This document shows, piece by piece, positions 44,476-54,143 of a stretch of DNA of 64,000 nucleotides. Numbering within the stretch: position 1 is the stretch's first letter; the number at the start of each line of letters is the position of its first letter. The notes beneath the pieces were generated by a model. The model ran no database searches. It had not been told where the DNA came from and saw only the letters and a list, made by a program, of their open reading frames with translations. Location: the NCBI GenBank assembly GCA_018000455.1, contig JAGNJW010000002.1:124001-188000 (forward strand). Direction: 5' to 3'. The translations under genes were made by a program, and so were the position numbers. The DNA is from Acidobacteriota bacterium. Lineage in GTDB: Bacteria; Acidobacteriota; Vicinamibacteria; Vicinamibacterales; UBA2999.

Positions 44476-45327
44476 GTGGCCCTTGTTCCTTTCAAGAAGT
44501 CGCAGGACGAAGACAAGCCTGCGCTCGGCCACTACGACGGTGGCGCCCAGGAGCCCGACGAGGAGGACGACCTCGACGGGCGAATGAGCTTCCTCGACCA
44601 CCTCGACGAGCTGCGCAAGCGGCTGACGCACGCCACGGTGGCGCTGCTGGTCGGATTCCTGGCGGCCTTCGCCTTCGCCGCGCGCGCCCAGGACTTCGTG
44701 ATGAAGCCCCTGGTCGCGACGCTGCCGCCCGGCAGCCACTTCGTCTTCACTGAACCCGGCGAAGGCTTTTTCCTGCAGCTCAAGATCGCCGCCATCCTGG
44801 GCCTGCTGATTGCCAGCCCGTATGTGATGTGGCAGGTGTGGAAGTTCATCGCGCCGGGACTCTACGCCAACGAGAAGCGTTTCGCGGTGCCCTTCGTCAT
44901 GGGCACGACCATCCTCTTCACGGCCGGCGCCGCCTTCTCGCACTACCTGGTGTTTCCGGCGGCGTTCGACTTCTTCGGCAGTTTCCAGACCGACCAGGTC
45001 GTCTTCATGCCGCGCATCGCACCCGTGTTCGGGATGTACGCGTGGCTGCTGCTCGCCCTCGGCATCATCTTCCAGATGCCGATGCTGGTCATGGTGCTGG
45101 CGCGCATGGGCCTCGTGACGGCCGGCTTCCTCGCCCGTCACATCAAGTACGCCATCCTCATCATCTTCATCGTCGCCGCCGTCGCCACGCCGTCGCCCGA
45201 CCCGGTCAGCCAGACCGTGGTCGCGGCGCCGATGATCGTGCTCTACGGCGTCAGCATCGGCGTCGCCTGGATCTTCCAGCGGAAGCGCCGCAAGGACGAT
45301 GACGACGACAAGGACGATAAGGACTGA
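44476..45327 (+). CDS. tatC: Sec-independent protein translocase TatC
   Basis: The 283-residue membrane protein is the twin-arginine signal receptor. It contains FLDHLDELRKRL with the conserved Glu near the first helix, six membrane segments, and conserved loops SPYVMWQVWKFIAPGLYANEKR and FGMYAWLLLALGIIFQMPMLV. Both ends are extended by charged residues: an acidic N-terminal region (about 1-35) and a C-terminal run of Lys and Asp (RKRRKDDDDDKDDKD). GTG start, 3 bases after tatA. A small CCCCTT/AAGGGG hairpin (45328-45341) lies between it and the convergent proS. Confidence 0.95.
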   Translation: MALVPFKKSQDEDKPALGHYDGGAQEPDEEDDLDGRMSFLDHLDELRKRLTHATVALLVGFLAAFAFAARAQDFVMKPLVATLPPGSHFVFTEPGEGFFLQLKIAAILGLLIASPYVMWQVWKFIAPGLYANEKRFAVPFVMGTTILFTAGAAFSHYLVFPAAFDFFGSFQTDQVVFMPRIAPVFGMYAWLLLALGIIFQMPMLVMVLARMGLVTAGFLARHIKYAILIIFIVAAVATPSPDPVSQTVVAAPMIVLYGVSIGVAWIFQRKRRKDDDDDKDDKD

Positions 45328-45357
45328 CCCCTTAGAAGGGGCTGGCGGCTTCGTGCG

Positions 45358-46818
45358 TCAGTACGCCTTCGCGAACCAGGCGTTCACGATCGCCGGCTTG
45401 CCGCACTTGACGCACGGGCCGGTCGGCTGCTCGGAACCGAACGGGATGTTGCGGATCGTGGCCTGGGTCTCGGCCTTGATGGCGGCCTCGCAATCGTCGG
45501 TCTCGCACCACGGCGCGATGACGAAGCCAGGGCGGCCTTCCATCGTTTGACGGAACTCGTCCCACGTGGCCGCGCTCGACGTGTGCGACTCCCGGAACGC
45601 GAGCGCCCTGGCCAGCAGGTTGGCCTGGATCTCGTCGAGGAGTGACGTCACGTGGCCGGCGAGGCCGTCCATCGGCAGCGGCGCCTTCGCCTTGGTGTCG
45701 CGGCGCGCCGAGAACACCGAGCGCTTCTCGAGGTCCTTCGGCCCGATCTCGAGCCTGAGCGGCACGCCACGCATCTCGTACTCGGCGTACTTCCAGCCCG
45801 GGGTCTGGCTCTCGTCGTCGTCGAGCCTGACGCGGATGCCGGCCGCCTTCAGCTCGTCGCGGATCGCCTGACACGCTGGCAGCACCGTCTCTTTCCAGTT
45901 ACCGCGAGGAATCGGCACGATCACCACCTGCCACGGCGCGACGTTCGGCGGCAGCATGAGGCCGCTGTCGTCACCGTGCGTCATGATGACGCCGCCGATG
46001 AGCCGCGTCGACACGCCCCACGACGTGGTCCACACGTACTGCAGGGTCTTGTCGCGGCCCTGGAACTGGATGTCGAAGGCCTTGGCGAAGTTCTGCCCGA
46101 GGTTGTGCGACGTGCCGGCCTGCAGCGCCCGGCCGTCGCCCATCAGCGCCTCGATCGAATACGTGCGCTCGGCGCCGGCGAATTTCTCGCTGCTGCTCTT
46201 CTGCCCGTCCACGACCGGCATGGCCAATACGTTCTCCGAGAACTCCTTGTACAGCGCGAGGATCTTCATCGTCTCCTCCTGCGCCTCGGCCTCGGTCTCG
46301 TGAGCCGTATGCCCCTCCTGCCACAGGAACTCGGTCGTGCGGAGGAACGGCCGCGTCACCTTCTCCCAGCGCACGACGTTGGCCCACTGATTGATGAGCA
46401 GCGGCAGATCACGCCACGACTGGATCCACTTCTGGTACATCACGCCGAAGATCGTCTCGGACGTGGGCCGCACGACGAGCTTTTCTTCGAGCTCCTCGGT
46501 GCCGCCCTTGGTGACCCAGGCCACCTGCGGTGCGAAGCCCTCGACGTGCTCGGCCTCCTTCATGATGAGGCTCTCGGGAATGAACAGCGGGAAGTACGCG
46601 TTCACGTGCCCCGTGGCCTTGAAGCGATCGTCGAGCTGACGCTGGATGAGCTCCCAGATGGCGTAGCCATATGGCCGGATCACCATGCAGCCCTTCACGG
46701 GCGAATAGTCGGCGAGTTCGGCCTTGCGGACGACGTCGAGATACCAACGGGAGAAGTCTTCGGATTGTGGCGTGATCTCGGTGACCTGTCCGCCACCGCT
46801 CTCAGGAGTCTTGGTCAT
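45358..46818 (-). CDS. proS: Prolyl-tRNA synthetase, archaeal/eukaryotic type
   Basis: The 486-residue enzyme charges tRNA-Pro. It is of the short archaeal/eukaryotic-like type (ProS type 3), without the bacterial editing insert: [49 protein letters not shown] and [18 protein letters not shown]. The C-terminal zinc-binding domain has CETDDC and CVKCG and ends in FAKAY as is usual. Its start overlaps the end of nadB by 17 bases, so the two are coupled. Confidence 0.95.
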   Translation of the reverse strand: MTKTPESGGGQVTEITPQSEDFSRWYLDVVRKAELADYSPVKGCMVIRPYGYAIWELIQRQLDDRFKATGHVNAYFPLFIPESLIMKEAEHVEGFAPQVAWVTKGGTEELEEKLVVRPTSETIFGVMYQKWIQSWRDLPLLINQWANVVRWEKVTRPFLRTTEFLWQEGHTAHETEAEAQEETMKILALYKEFSENVLAMPVVDGQKSSSEKFAGAERTYSIEALMGDGRALQAGTSHNLGQNFAKAFDIQFQGRDKTLQYVWTTSWGVSTRLIGGVIMTHGDDSGLMLPPNVAPWQVVIVPIPRGNWKETVLPACQAIRDELKAAGIRVRLDDDESQTPGWKYAEYEMRGVPLRLEIGPKDLEKRSVFSARRDTKAKAPLPMDGLAGHVTSLLDEIQANLLARALAFRESHTSSAATWDEFRQTMEGRPGFVIAPWCETDDCEAAIKAETQATIRNIPFGSEQPTGPCVKCGKPAIVNAWFAKAY

Positions 46819-48346
46819 GCGTGCTCTCGGCTACGTGAACCATCCAGTGTAGATCGTCTCGCGCCGGGAAGTCCGCACGGGCATGTCCGCCGCGGCTTTC
46901 GACGCGGTCGAGCGCGCCCCGGGCCATGAGCCACGCCACCGTCACGAGGGCGCCAGTCGGATCGCCGGCCCCACGTTTGGCCGCCAGCAGCGCCCGGCGC
47001 CAGCCGTCGAGCGTCACGACCGCCCGCCCGAGTCCCTCGCCGTCGCGCACCAGGCCGACGTCGCACCACATCAGCTCGCGCACGGCCTCGGGCTCGGGCA
47101 CCACCGTGGCTCCGGGCGCCGCGGGCATGCCACCTCGCGGGCGCAGCCTGGCGATGCGCCCGGCGCGCGGGGCCTGCCCCATGGCGCCGGCCACCCGCGC
47201 GCCGAAGACCAGGCCTTCGAGCAGCGAGTTGCTGGCCAGCCGGTTGGCGCCGTGGACGCCATTGCAGGCCACCTCCCCGGCGGCCAACAGGCCAGGCACG
47301 GAGGTGCGGCCGTCGATGTCGGTGGCCACGCCGCCCATCACGTAGTGCGCCGCCGGCGACACCGGCACCGGATCGGTTGCAAGATCGAGCCCGCGCTCGC
47401 GACAAGCGCCAGCCAGCGTCGGGAATCGCCGGCGCACCCACGCGGCATCGAGGTGTCGCATCGAAAGCATCACCGGCGCGCCAGTGCGGGCCGTCTCGCG
47501 GAGGATCGCGCGCGCGACCAGATCGCGCGACGCCAACTCCCCCGCCGCTTCGTAGCGTGTCATGAACCGCTCACCGTGGACGTTGAGCAGCCACGCCCCG
47601 TCACCGCGGAGAGCTTCCGAGAGCAGGAAGCGCGGCGTGCCAGGCACCGCCAGCACGGTCGGATGGAACTGCACGAATTCCATGTCGGCGAGGTCGGCCC
47701 CGGCCTCCCAGGCCAGTGCCACGCCGTCGCCGGTCGCGACCGCCGGGTTGGTCGTCTCGCGGAACACGCGGCCGGCGCCACCGGTCGCCAGCAGCGTCGC
47801 CGTGGCCCGCGCGTCCACGACGCGATCGCCGGTCACGTATTGCGCGCCGACGCACGCACCGCCATCAATCGTCAGGCACACCGCGCGCGCCAGCGAGACG
47901 ATCCGAACGCCGGGCAGCGCTGTAACGTGCTGCCACAGCACCCGGCTCAACTCGCGGCCGGTCGCATCAGCCGCATGGAGCACGCGCCGCACCGAGTGCG
48001 CGCCTTCGCGGCCGAGCGAGAAGTGGCCATCCGGCCCGCGGTCGAAGCGGGCGCCCCACGCCGCCAGCTCGCGCACGTAGCGAGGTCCGTCGGTGACCAG
48101 CACTCGCACGGCGTCGGCATTGCACAGTCCGTCGCCAGCGGCCTCGGTATCACGGGCATGCAGCGCCGGTGAATCATCCTCGCCGATGGCTGCGGCGATG
48201 CCGCCCTGCGCGTAACCGGTGTTGCTCTCGGCGGGCTCCCCCGCCTTGGTCAGCACGAGCACCGTGCCGTGCGCCGCCAGCGCCGCGGCCGCGCGTAGCC
48301 CGGCGACGCCGCTGCCAATCACCAGGAAGTCGGCGGACTCGCGCAC
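46802..48346 (-). CDS. nadB: L-aspartate oxidase
   Basis: The 514-residue flavoenzyme oxidises L-aspartate to iminoaspartate, the first step of NAD synthesis. The FAD-binding motif is [19 protein letters not shown] (residues 6-24). [64 protein letters not shown] and [18 protein letters not shown] are typical of NadB rather than succinate dehydrogenase. GTG start. NadA and NadC are not in the window. It is divergent from aroB, with a shared 51-base promoter region. Confidence 0.95.
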   Translation of the reverse strand: MRESADFLVIGSGVAGLRAAAALAAHGTVLVLTKAGEPAESNTGYAQGGIAAAIGEDDSPALHARDTEAAGDGLCNADAVRVLVTDGPRYVRELAAWGARFDRGPDGHFSLGREGAHSVRRVLHAADATGRELSRVLWQHVTALPGVRIVSLARAVCLTIDGGACVGAQYVTGDRVVDARATATLLATGGAGRVFRETTNPAVATGDGVALAWEAGADLADMEFVQFHPTVLAVPGTPRFLLSEALRGDGAWLLNVHGERFMTRYEAAGELASRDLVARAILRETARTGAPVMLSMRHLDAAWVRRRFPTLAGACRERGLDLATDPVPVSPAAHYVMGGVATDIDGRTSVPGLLAAGEVACNGVHGANRLASNSLLEGLVFGARVAGAMGQAPRAGRIARLRPRGGMPAAPGATVVPEPEAVRELMWCDVGLVRDGEGLGRAVVTLDGWRRALLAAKRGAGDPTGALVTVAWLMARGALDRVESRGGHARADFPARDDLHWMVHVAESTHDQDS

Positions 48347-48353
48347 CGGATGC

Positions 48354-48360
48354 TATCCTA
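48354..48360. promoter_or_regulatory. Overlapping divergent -10 boxes between nadB and aroB
   Basis: The sequence TATCCTA reads as TAGGAT on the minus strand, 8 bases before the nadB GTG, and as TATCCT on the plus strand, upstream of aroB. The nadB transcript would be leaderless or nearly so. The two promoters probably compete. Confidence 0.35.
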
Positions 48361-48397
48361 CCATCCGCGTCGGCTGCGCCCGGCGTCTCGAACTCCG

Positions 48398-49471
48398 ATG
48401 CCTCCCACCACCATCGACGTCCGCGCCGCCAGCGGATCATATCCAATCGTCGTCGAGCCCGGCTCGACGACGCGTGCGCCGGTGGCGCTGGCTGCGCACG
48501 GGGTCACGGGCCGGGCGCACTTCGTCTCGAGCCCGCGTGTCTGGGCGGCGACCGGCCGCCGGTTTCGACGGATCACGCCAACGCTCGTCCCTGACGGCGA
48601 ACGCGCCAAGACCCTGGCCACCGTGTCACGTGTCTACGACGCCCTGCTGGCCCTTGGTGCCGATCGGGGCTCGACGATCGTGGCCGTCGGGGGCGGCGTC
48701 ATCGGCGACATGGTGGGACTGGCGGCCGCCACCTACCTGCGTGGCCTCCGGCTGGTGCACATGCCCACGACGGTGATGGCGCAAGTCGACAGCGCCATCG
48801 GCGGTAAGGTCGGCGTGAACCACGCGCGCGGCAAGAACCTCATCGGCGCCTTCTACCCGCCGGCCTTCGTCCTGGTCGATCCGGATGTGCTCCAGACGCT
48901 GTCGCGCCGAGAGTTCCGCGCCGGGCTGTATGAGGTCATCAAGTACGGGCTCATCGCCGAGTCGCTGCTGCTCGACCTGCTCGAACGCCATCTCGACGAG
49001 ATTCTGACGCAGCAGGGCGACGTGCTCACCGACATCATCGGCAGGTGCTGCCGGATCAAGGCCCAGGTCGTGAGCGCGGATGAACACGAGCGGGGCCTGC
49101 GACGCATCCTCAATTTCGGCCACACCGTCGGCCATGCCCTCGAATCGACGACCGGCTACCGGGCGCTGCGTCACGGCGAAGCGGTCGGGCTCGGCATGCG
49201 GGCGGCGCTCGCCCTGGGCGTCGCGCGGGGCGTGACGCCCGCGTCGCTCGCCGAGCGCGCCTCGACCCTCATCGCCCGCCTCGGCCCGCTGCCCAGCGTC
49301 GCGGGCGTCACGCTCGGCGACGCCATGGACGCCGTGTCGCGCGACAAGAAAGTGGTGCACGGACGACTGCATTTCGTGCTCGTCGATGGCACCGGTGCCA
49401 CCACCGTCAGCGACGTCACGCGCAAAGAGCTGCGCGCGGCGCTCGGCAGCGTCGGCGTCCGCGGCCGCTAA
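48398..49471 (+). CDS. aroB: 3-dehydroquinate synthase
   Basis: The 357-residue NAD- and zinc-dependent enzyme cyclises DAHP in the shikimate pathway. Motifs: IVAVGGGVIGDMVGLAAATYLRG (dinucleotide loop), PTTVMAQVDSAIGGKVGVN, GLYEVIKYGLI (zinc Glu) and NFGHTVGHALE (zinc His). The ATG at 48398 gives the family-like start; an ATG 16 codons earlier overlaps the nadB promoter. It is monocistronic. Confidence 0.95.
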   Translation: MPPTTIDVRAASGSYPIVVEPGSTTRAPVALAAHGVTGRAHFVSSPRVWAATGRRFRRITPTLVPDGERAKTLATVSRVYDALLALGADRGSTIVAVGGGVIGDMVGLAAATYLRGLRLVHMPTTVMAQVDSAIGGKVGVNHARGKNLIGAFYPPAFVLVDPDVLQTLSRREFRAGLYEVIKYGLIAESLLLDLLERHLDEILTQQGDVLTDIIGRCCRIKAQVVSADEHERGLRRILNFGHTVGHALESTTGYRALRHGEAVGLGMRAALALGVARGVTPASLAERASTLIARLGPLPSVAGVTLGDAMDAVSRDKKVVHGRLHFVLVDGTGATTVSDVTRKELRAALGSVGVRGR

Positions 49472-49481
49472 CGACGCGCCC

Positions 49482-49504
49482 CGGCTGCAGGCCATCGGCA
49501 GCCG
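49482..49504. terminator. Hairpin between convergent aroB and the sigma-54 activator gene
   Basis: CGGCTGC (49482-49488) pairs with GCAGCCG (49498-49504) around a 9-base loop, 10 bases after the aroB stop. There is no U-tract. Confidence 0.4.
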
Positions 49505-49581
49505 CGACCAGCCGGGTTGGCCGGCAGCCGGCGGAGCCGCGTGACCCAGACGGCGCCAACGCGGGCGACCGTCGGCGACGC

Positions 49582-50997
49582 TCAGTGGCTGCCGAGGCCA
49601 TGGGCCCGCATCTTCACGAGCAGCTCGCGGAACGGAATGCCGAGCAGTTCGGCGGTGCGCCCCGGGTCGTTGCCCGCCTCGGTGAGCCCGGCGGCGATCT
49701 TGCGGCGTTCGGCGCGGTGCTGTGCGCGCGCCACCACCTCTTGGAGCGTGCCACTCAGGTCGAGCCCGTCGCTGTCGACAGCCGTCGGCGCGCCCGCCAG
49801 CAGTGGCGTCTCCTGCAGGTGCAGATGCCGGGCGCGAATAGTGTCATCGTCGGCGAGGATAGCAGCGCGCTCGAGGCAGTTCTGCAACTCGCGAACGTTC
49901 CCGGGCCACGGATAGGCCATCAGCGCCGCGCGCGCCTCGTCGTCGAGCGACGGCGGCCTTCGTCCGCTCGTCTGAGCCTGCCGGCCCACGAAGTAGTGCG
50001 CCAGCAGCAGCACGTCAGCGCCACGTTCGCGCAGAGGCGGCACGGTGATCGGCATGACCGAGAGGCGAAAGAACAGATCCTCGCGGAAGCGCCGCTCCGC
50101 CACCTCACGCTTGAGATCGCGATTGGTCGCCGTCACCAGCCGCACATCGATGCGAACGGTAGCGGTGCCGCCGAGCCGCTCGAACTCGCGCGTCTCGAGC
50201 ACGCGCAGCACCTTGGCCTGCAAGGCCGGCGCGAGCTCGCCGATTTCGTCGAGAAACAGCGTGCCCCGGTGGGCGAGCTCGACCCGCCCGAGCTTGCGCT
50301 GGCCAGCGCCGGTGAAGGCGCCTTTCTCGTAGCCGAAGAGTTCCGATTCGAGAAGGGTCTCCGGAATCGCCGCGCAGTTGATGGCGATGAACGGACCGTC
50401 GGCCCTGGGGCTCCAGGCATGGAGCGCTCGCGCGAAGAGTTCCTTGCCGGTGCCGCTCTCGCCGTCGAGGAGCACTGTCACCTCGGTGGCCGCCGCACGT
50501 TGCATCGCCTGCGTCGCCTTCGCCAGCACGGGTGCGGTGCCGATGATGGTCGGCGCACCGCGACGCTCGGCGGCCTCCTGGAGTAGCCGTTCGTGATCGC
50601 GGACGAGGCGCTGTTGGGCGACGGCCCGTCCCACCACGAGCAGCAGATGATCGGGATCGACGGGCTTGGCCAGAAAGTCGAGCGCGCCATCCCGCATGGC
50701 CGCCACCGCATCCTGCACGCCGCCGTAGGCCGTCATCACCACGACCGGAATGTGCGCGTCCACCGCCTTGACCGCCTGCAGCACGCCAATGCCGTCACCC
50801 GCCGGCAGGCGCAGGTCGGTGATGACGACGGCGGGCTGATGGCGCGCCAGCAGGGCTTCGGCCTCGGGCTGATCCCGCGCTTCGAGCGCACGGTAGCCGT
50901 GCGACTCAAGCGCCAGGCGCAGCATCGTGCGCAGCGAGTCGCGGTCTTCGACGACCAGCACGTCGGCGTCGCCGCCGTGGGTCGTCGCGTTGCTCAC
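49582..50997 (-). CDS. NtrC-family sigma-54-dependent response regulator
   Basis: The 471-residue regulator has a receiver domain (phospho-acceptor Asp61 in VVITDLRLP, Lys111), an AAA+ domain with Walker A GESGTGKE and the sigma-54 contact loop GAFTGA (226-231), and a short Fis-type helix-turn-helix (AELLGIPFRELLVKM). It activates sigma-54 promoters when phosphorylated. It ends a minus-strand run that contains a PAS histidine kinase and pilV/W/X-type genes, so its partner is likely that kinase and a target is the sigma-54 promoter at 54005-54021. It lies 21 bases after the coiled-coil gene. Confidence 0.93.
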   Translation of the reverse strand: MSNATTHGGDADVLVVEDRDSLRTMLRLALESHGYRALEARDQPEAEALLARHQPAVVITDLRLPAGDGIGVLQAVKAVDAHIPVVVMTAYGGVQDAVAAMRDGALDFLAKPVDPDHLLLVVGRAVAQQRLVRDHERLLQEAAERRGAPTIIGTAPVLAKATQAMQRAAATEVTVLLDGESGTGKELFARALHAWSPRADGPFIAINCAAIPETLLESELFGYEKGAFTGAGQRKLGRVELAHRGTLFLDEIGELAPALQAKVLRVLETREFERLGGTATVRIDVRLVTATNRDLKREVAERRFREDLFFRLSVMPITVPPLRERGADVLLLAHYFVGRQAQTSGRRPPSLDDEARAALMAYPWPGNVRELQNCLERAAILADDDTIRARHLHLQETPLLAGAPTAVDSDGLDLSGTLQEVVARAQHRAERRKIAAGLTEAGNDPGRTAELLGIPFRELLVKMRAHGLGSH

Positions 50998-51018
50998 GGG
51001 GCTAGGGGCTGGCCCAAG

Positions 51019-51627
51019 TCACGAACGCAGCCAGCCGGCGGGCACGCCGGCCTTGCGCGCTTCGTCTTCGATGGCGGCGATGGCTTTGCGGTTGGACTCG
51101 ATCTCGCGCTGGGTGCGCTCGAGTTCCGCGACGGCCTTCAGCCGCTGCTGTTCGATCTGGGCCCGCTGCGCCGGATCGTCGCGGCTGACGAAGTCTGTGG
51201 TGAGGGAGTTGATCTGCGTCTGCAGCGCCGAGGCGAACGACGTCGACCGATCGAGCGACTCGCGCGCGGCGTTGATACGGGCGCGCCACGCCGCCTCGTC
51301 TTTGGAGCGCTGGTCGCGGGCGTCAGTCGCTGGCCCAGACGATGCGGCATCAGCCGGCGCGCCGCCGTCGGCCGGCGTCATGGCGCCACTCGCATCGGGC
51401 GACGTCAGGTCATCGGCTGACGACGAGGCCACGGGCGAGCTCGGCGTGATGTCGGTCTTGAGGTTGTCGTTGGTGTAGACCTTGACCGGCTTGCGCTGTT
51501 CGGTGCGCGTGGCGGTGGATTCCCGCGCGACGTCGGCCAGGGACTGCGCAAACGACGTCCCGGGCACGGCCGAGAGCGCGGCGACCAGACACGACACGGC
51601 AAGACGGTACGAAGCATGTGAAGTCAT
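51019..51627 (-). CDS. Exported coiled-coil protein in the prepilin operon, unknown function
   Basis: I do not recognise a named family. The 202-residue protein has a signal peptide (YRLAVSCLVAALSAVPGTSFAQ), a disordered Ser/Ala/Asp-rich middle (about 55-105) and a C-terminal helical part with heptads: WRARINAARESLDRSTSFASALQTQIN and EQQRLKAVAELERTQREIESNRKAIAAIEDEARKAGVP. The start at 51627 is set by the signal peptide; the open frame extends 86 codons upstream with low-complexity sequence. It sits between the pilX-like gene and the sigma-54 activator, so a role in pilus assembly is suggested only by position. Confidence 0.75.
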   Translation of the reverse strand: MTSHASYRLAVSCLVAALSAVPGTSFAQSLADVARESTATRTEQRKPVKVYTNDNLKTDITPSSPVASSSADDLTSPDASGAMTPADGGAPADAASSGPATDARDQRSKDEAAWRARINAARESLDRSTSFASALQTQINSLTTDFVSRDDPAQRAQIEQQRLKAVAELERTQREIESNRKAIAAIEDEARKAGVPAGWLRS

Positions 51628-51670
51628 GTACGGCACCTTGAATCGATGGTACGCCCGGCTCGCGGCGTGG

Positions 51671-52381
51671 TCAAGGAACGCCATCGCGCACCGGGCCCCA
51701 CGACTGCACGCGAATGCCCCCGCACGGCGCAGGCAATCGTCGGCATGGCTGCTCGACGAGCGCCTCAGCCTCTGCCAGCGCGCCCTGGCCACCGACGGCG
51801 GCGCCGCGTAGCAACAAGACACCGTGCCCTGAGACGCCCACCGGCGCATCCCGCAGTGGGTCGCCGTCATCGTCTGACGGATCATCGGCGACCCAGGCGA
51901 TCAGGTAGCAGGGGCAGGTCCGCGCCGCGACGGCGTCGATGGCGACCAAGGGCAGGTGGACGAGCAATTGCCACCGCGGGTTCCGCACGCCCCACGGCCG
52001 CGAGGCGGCCACCGTGGCCGTGACGAGGTCGTCGCACGGCGATCCGCGCCCGCACGTTCGCAGCCGGGTTTCGGCGACGAGATCGAACGGATGTCCGCCG
52101 GCCGAACGCATGCCAGGTGCGCCGTCGACAAAGGGTGATGCGATCCCGCCAGCGGGTACGAGGGTCCAGTCGGTTTGCGCCGCCAGCGTCGCCACGGCGA
52201 GCGACAACGCCGATTCGGCGGCGCGTGCCATGCGCAGACGATCGCGCAGGGCGCTTGTGGCCGGCGGCTCGGCGGAGGTGGCCAGCGCGACGCCGAGTGC
52301 GGTCGTGGCCAGCAAACTGAGCCAGAGCAGCACCGTGAGCAGACCGAAACCGCGGTGCCCGGCAAGAGTGAGAGGACGCAT
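51671..52381 (-). CDS. PilX-like minor pilin / type II secretion GspK-like protein
   Basis: The 236-residue protein has an N-terminal hydrophobic helix after a short basic leader (GHRGFGLLTVLLWLSLLATTALGVALA) like PilX/GspK proteins, but the Glu at position 5 of the mature helix is not seen, as is common in PilX. The rest is a soluble domain with several cysteines (CGRGSPCDD, TCPCY, QPCRRLPAPCGG). It begins just after the pilW-like stop (TGAGATG), and a GTG 5 codons earlier is an alternative. Its place behind pilV- and pilW-type genes supports the call. Confidence 0.7.
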   Translation of the reverse strand: MRPLTLAGHRGFGLLTVLLWLSLLATTALGVALATSAEPPATSALRDRLRMARAAESALSLAVATLAAQTDWTLVPAGGIASPFVDGAPGMRSAGGHPFDLVAETRLRTCGRGSPCDDLVTATVAASRPWGVRNPRWQLLVHLPLVAIDAVAARTCPCYLIAWVADDPSDDDGDPLRDAPVGVSGHGVLLLRGAAVGGQGALAEAEALVEQPCRRLPAPCGGIRVQSWGPVRDGVP

Positions 52382-52382
52382 C

Positions 52383-53522
52383 TCAGGCCCCGCCACCGCG
52401 GCGTCCTGGACGGACAGTGGTTTCTACGATCAGGTCGGGCACGAGCCGCGCGCCCGGCCGTCGGGCGAGACCAAGGCCGACGGGCGGCCTGAGCGTCGCC
52501 GCCGCAACCGCCACGCCGACTACGATCCGGACCTCTGCGACGCGAACCAGATCGGCGTCCCATCTCAGCGGCGCGGCCGGCCCCGGACACCAGGGGCCGT
52601 CGGCGAACATCGCGAGCGAGACGGGTGCCGGCATCGGACCACCTGTGGCGCCGCGCCAATGCGCGGTGCCGGCTGCATCCCGGAAGAAGGCGCAGTTCTC
52701 GCCGACAGGCCACGCCGGATGAGCCGTCATTCCTGGCGCCGGCGGCGCGGGCGCCGCCGTGGCGTACAGCTCGGTGCCGTCCGGGGCCAGCGGCACGCTG
52801 GGCGCGCCGGCGACGACAACCCACTCCACGTCGAAACGCCTGACGAAGTCCACGACCGGTGTGGCGGGGCCGCCGCCCAGCCGCCGCACGATCTGTGAGA
52901 GTCCAGTCGCCGCGTCGCCGCGCAGCTCGTAGGTACGAGCGGTGATCGCGGACACCGACGCGCCGACGGGCCACGACTCGACGAGTGGCGTGGTCAACAC
53001 GAGGTCGAGCGGTGCGACAACCTGCCGGACGGTGGCCAGCGCGAGGCGCCCGTGTGGCAGGAACACCGCGATCTCGTCTCCGGGCGCGAAGCCACAGGTC
53101 GGCGTCGCCGCAGGACAGAACGCCGGCCGCTCCAGCGGCACGACCGCATCGCCTGCTCCGATGGCCTGACGCACCGCCCCGTGGGCGGCACCCCGCGGCG
53201 CGTGAAAGGTGGAGAGGACGCCCGCCTGGGGCTGTACGGGCCACACTCCCGTCGACGTCACATCAGGTACGAGCGCCGGCAGGGCCAGGCCCGGACCGTC
53301 TTCCGGCGTCTGCAGGAAGCCACTGCCGGCACGCTGGACGTCGTCGACGATCGCGTGGATGATGCTTCGCGCGCGTTGCTGAGCATCCGCGGCAGCAGGC
53401 TCGGCCTCGAAAGCCGCCAGCACCGGGAGGGTCAGCGCCGCAACGACGCTCATCGCCAAGCCGAGCAAGGCAACCGCGACGAGCAACTCGATGAGGGTCG
53501 CGCCGCGGTCGCACCGCGTCAT
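52383..53522 (-). CDS. PilW-like prepilin
   Basis: The 379-residue protein starts MTRCDRGATLIELLVAVALLG, a type III signal: basic leader, Gly, then a hydrophobic helix with Glu5 (here ATLIE). PilD would cut after the glycine. The large soluble domain is beta-rich, with CPAATPTCGF and NCAFFRD...WCPG cysteines. PilW proteins form the priming tip complex of type IV pili. The ATG overlaps the pilV-like stop by 4 bases. Confidence 0.82.
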   Translation of the reverse strand: MTRCDRGATLIELLVAVALLGLAMSVVAALTLPVLAAFEAEPAAADAQQRARSIIHAIVDDVQRAGSGFLQTPEDGPGLALPALVPDVTSTGVWPVQPQAGVLSTFHAPRGAAHGAVRQAIGAGDAVVPLERPAFCPAATPTCGFAPGDEIAVFLPHGRLALATVRQVVAPLDLVLTTPLVESWPVGASVSAITARTYELRGDAATGLSQIVRRLGGGPATPVVDFVRRFDVEWVVVAGAPSVPLAPDGTELYATAAPAPPAPGMTAHPAWPVGENCAFFRDAAGTAHWRGATGGPMPAPVSLAMFADGPWCPGPAAPLRWDADLVRVAEVRIVVGVAVAAATLRPPVGLGLARRPGARLVPDLIVETTVRPGRRGGGA

Positions 53523-53956
53523 GGCGCGGGCTCCGCGAGCACACGCGCCACGCACGCGCCGGGCGACGGCGCGGCGGCGCGGCGCAGATCGGACGGCACG
53601 ACACAGACGGTGAGACTCCAGGCCGGAGCCGGCGCGCCGGTGACTGCGGCAATGCGCCACCGCCGAACGTAAGCGGGAAGGCCCGACGTGGGCCGTCCGT
53701 CGCCATCGAGTGCCTCCATGCAGCCGCCGACGTCGCGGTCGAGACAATCGGCAGGCGTTGTCGCGATCGGCCGCCCGAGGCGCATCGCCACGAACTGGTC
53801 GGCCAGTACCGCCGCCAAGAGATGCCGACGCGATCGCGCGACGGTGTCGGTGACCTGCCGCGCCAGCCCGGCCAAGCTCAGCACGCCGCTCGTGACGATG
53901 GCCAGCGCTACCATCGCTTCGAGCACGGTGAATCCCCTGTCGCACTGCAGCTGCAC
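53519..53956 (-). CDS. PilV/GspI-like prepilin
   Basis: The 145-residue prepilin has the cleavage site CDRG-FTVLEAMVALAIVTSGVLSLAGL with Glu5, the mark of a processed class III signal. GGGAGG lies 6 bases before the GTG at 53956, which fits much better than an upstream ATG at 54049 inside the promoter. A sigma-54 promoter lies about 50 bases upstream. It begins a three- to five-gene operon with the pilW- and pilX-like genes. Confidence 0.82.
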   Translation of the reverse strand: MQLQCDRGFTVLEAMVALAIVTSGVLSLAGLARQVTDTVARSRRHLLAAVLADQFVAMRLGRPIATTPADCLDRDVGGCMEALDGDGRPTSGLPAYVRRWRIAAVTGAPAPAWSLTVCVVPSDLRRAAAPSPGACVARVLAEPAP

Positions 53957-54004
53957 GATGCGCCTCCCTGCGACCGCAGACGAACGGTCGACGGTCAGGC
54001 GCAG

Positions 54005-54021
54005 TGCAACCGACGCGCCAG
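54005..54021 (-). promoter_or_regulatory. Sigma-54 promoter (-24/-12) for the pilV-pilW-pilX operon
   Basis: The minus strand reads CTGGCGCGTCGGTTGCA, with GG and GC separated by exactly 10 bases and the TTGCA half intact. It is 50 bases before the GTG at 53956; a transcript would start near 53994 and carry a leader of about 38 bases with the GGGAGG site. Confidence 0.75.
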
Positions 54022-54143
54022 GCGTCGGGCCAAGGGATCTTGGCGCCATTCTGCGGAATCGCGGTCGGCGACCGCCAGCCGGCCGAAGGATCGCCGCGCC
54101 TGGCGGCAGAACCTGCGCTCATGCGAGGGTCGCGTCGTGGCAG

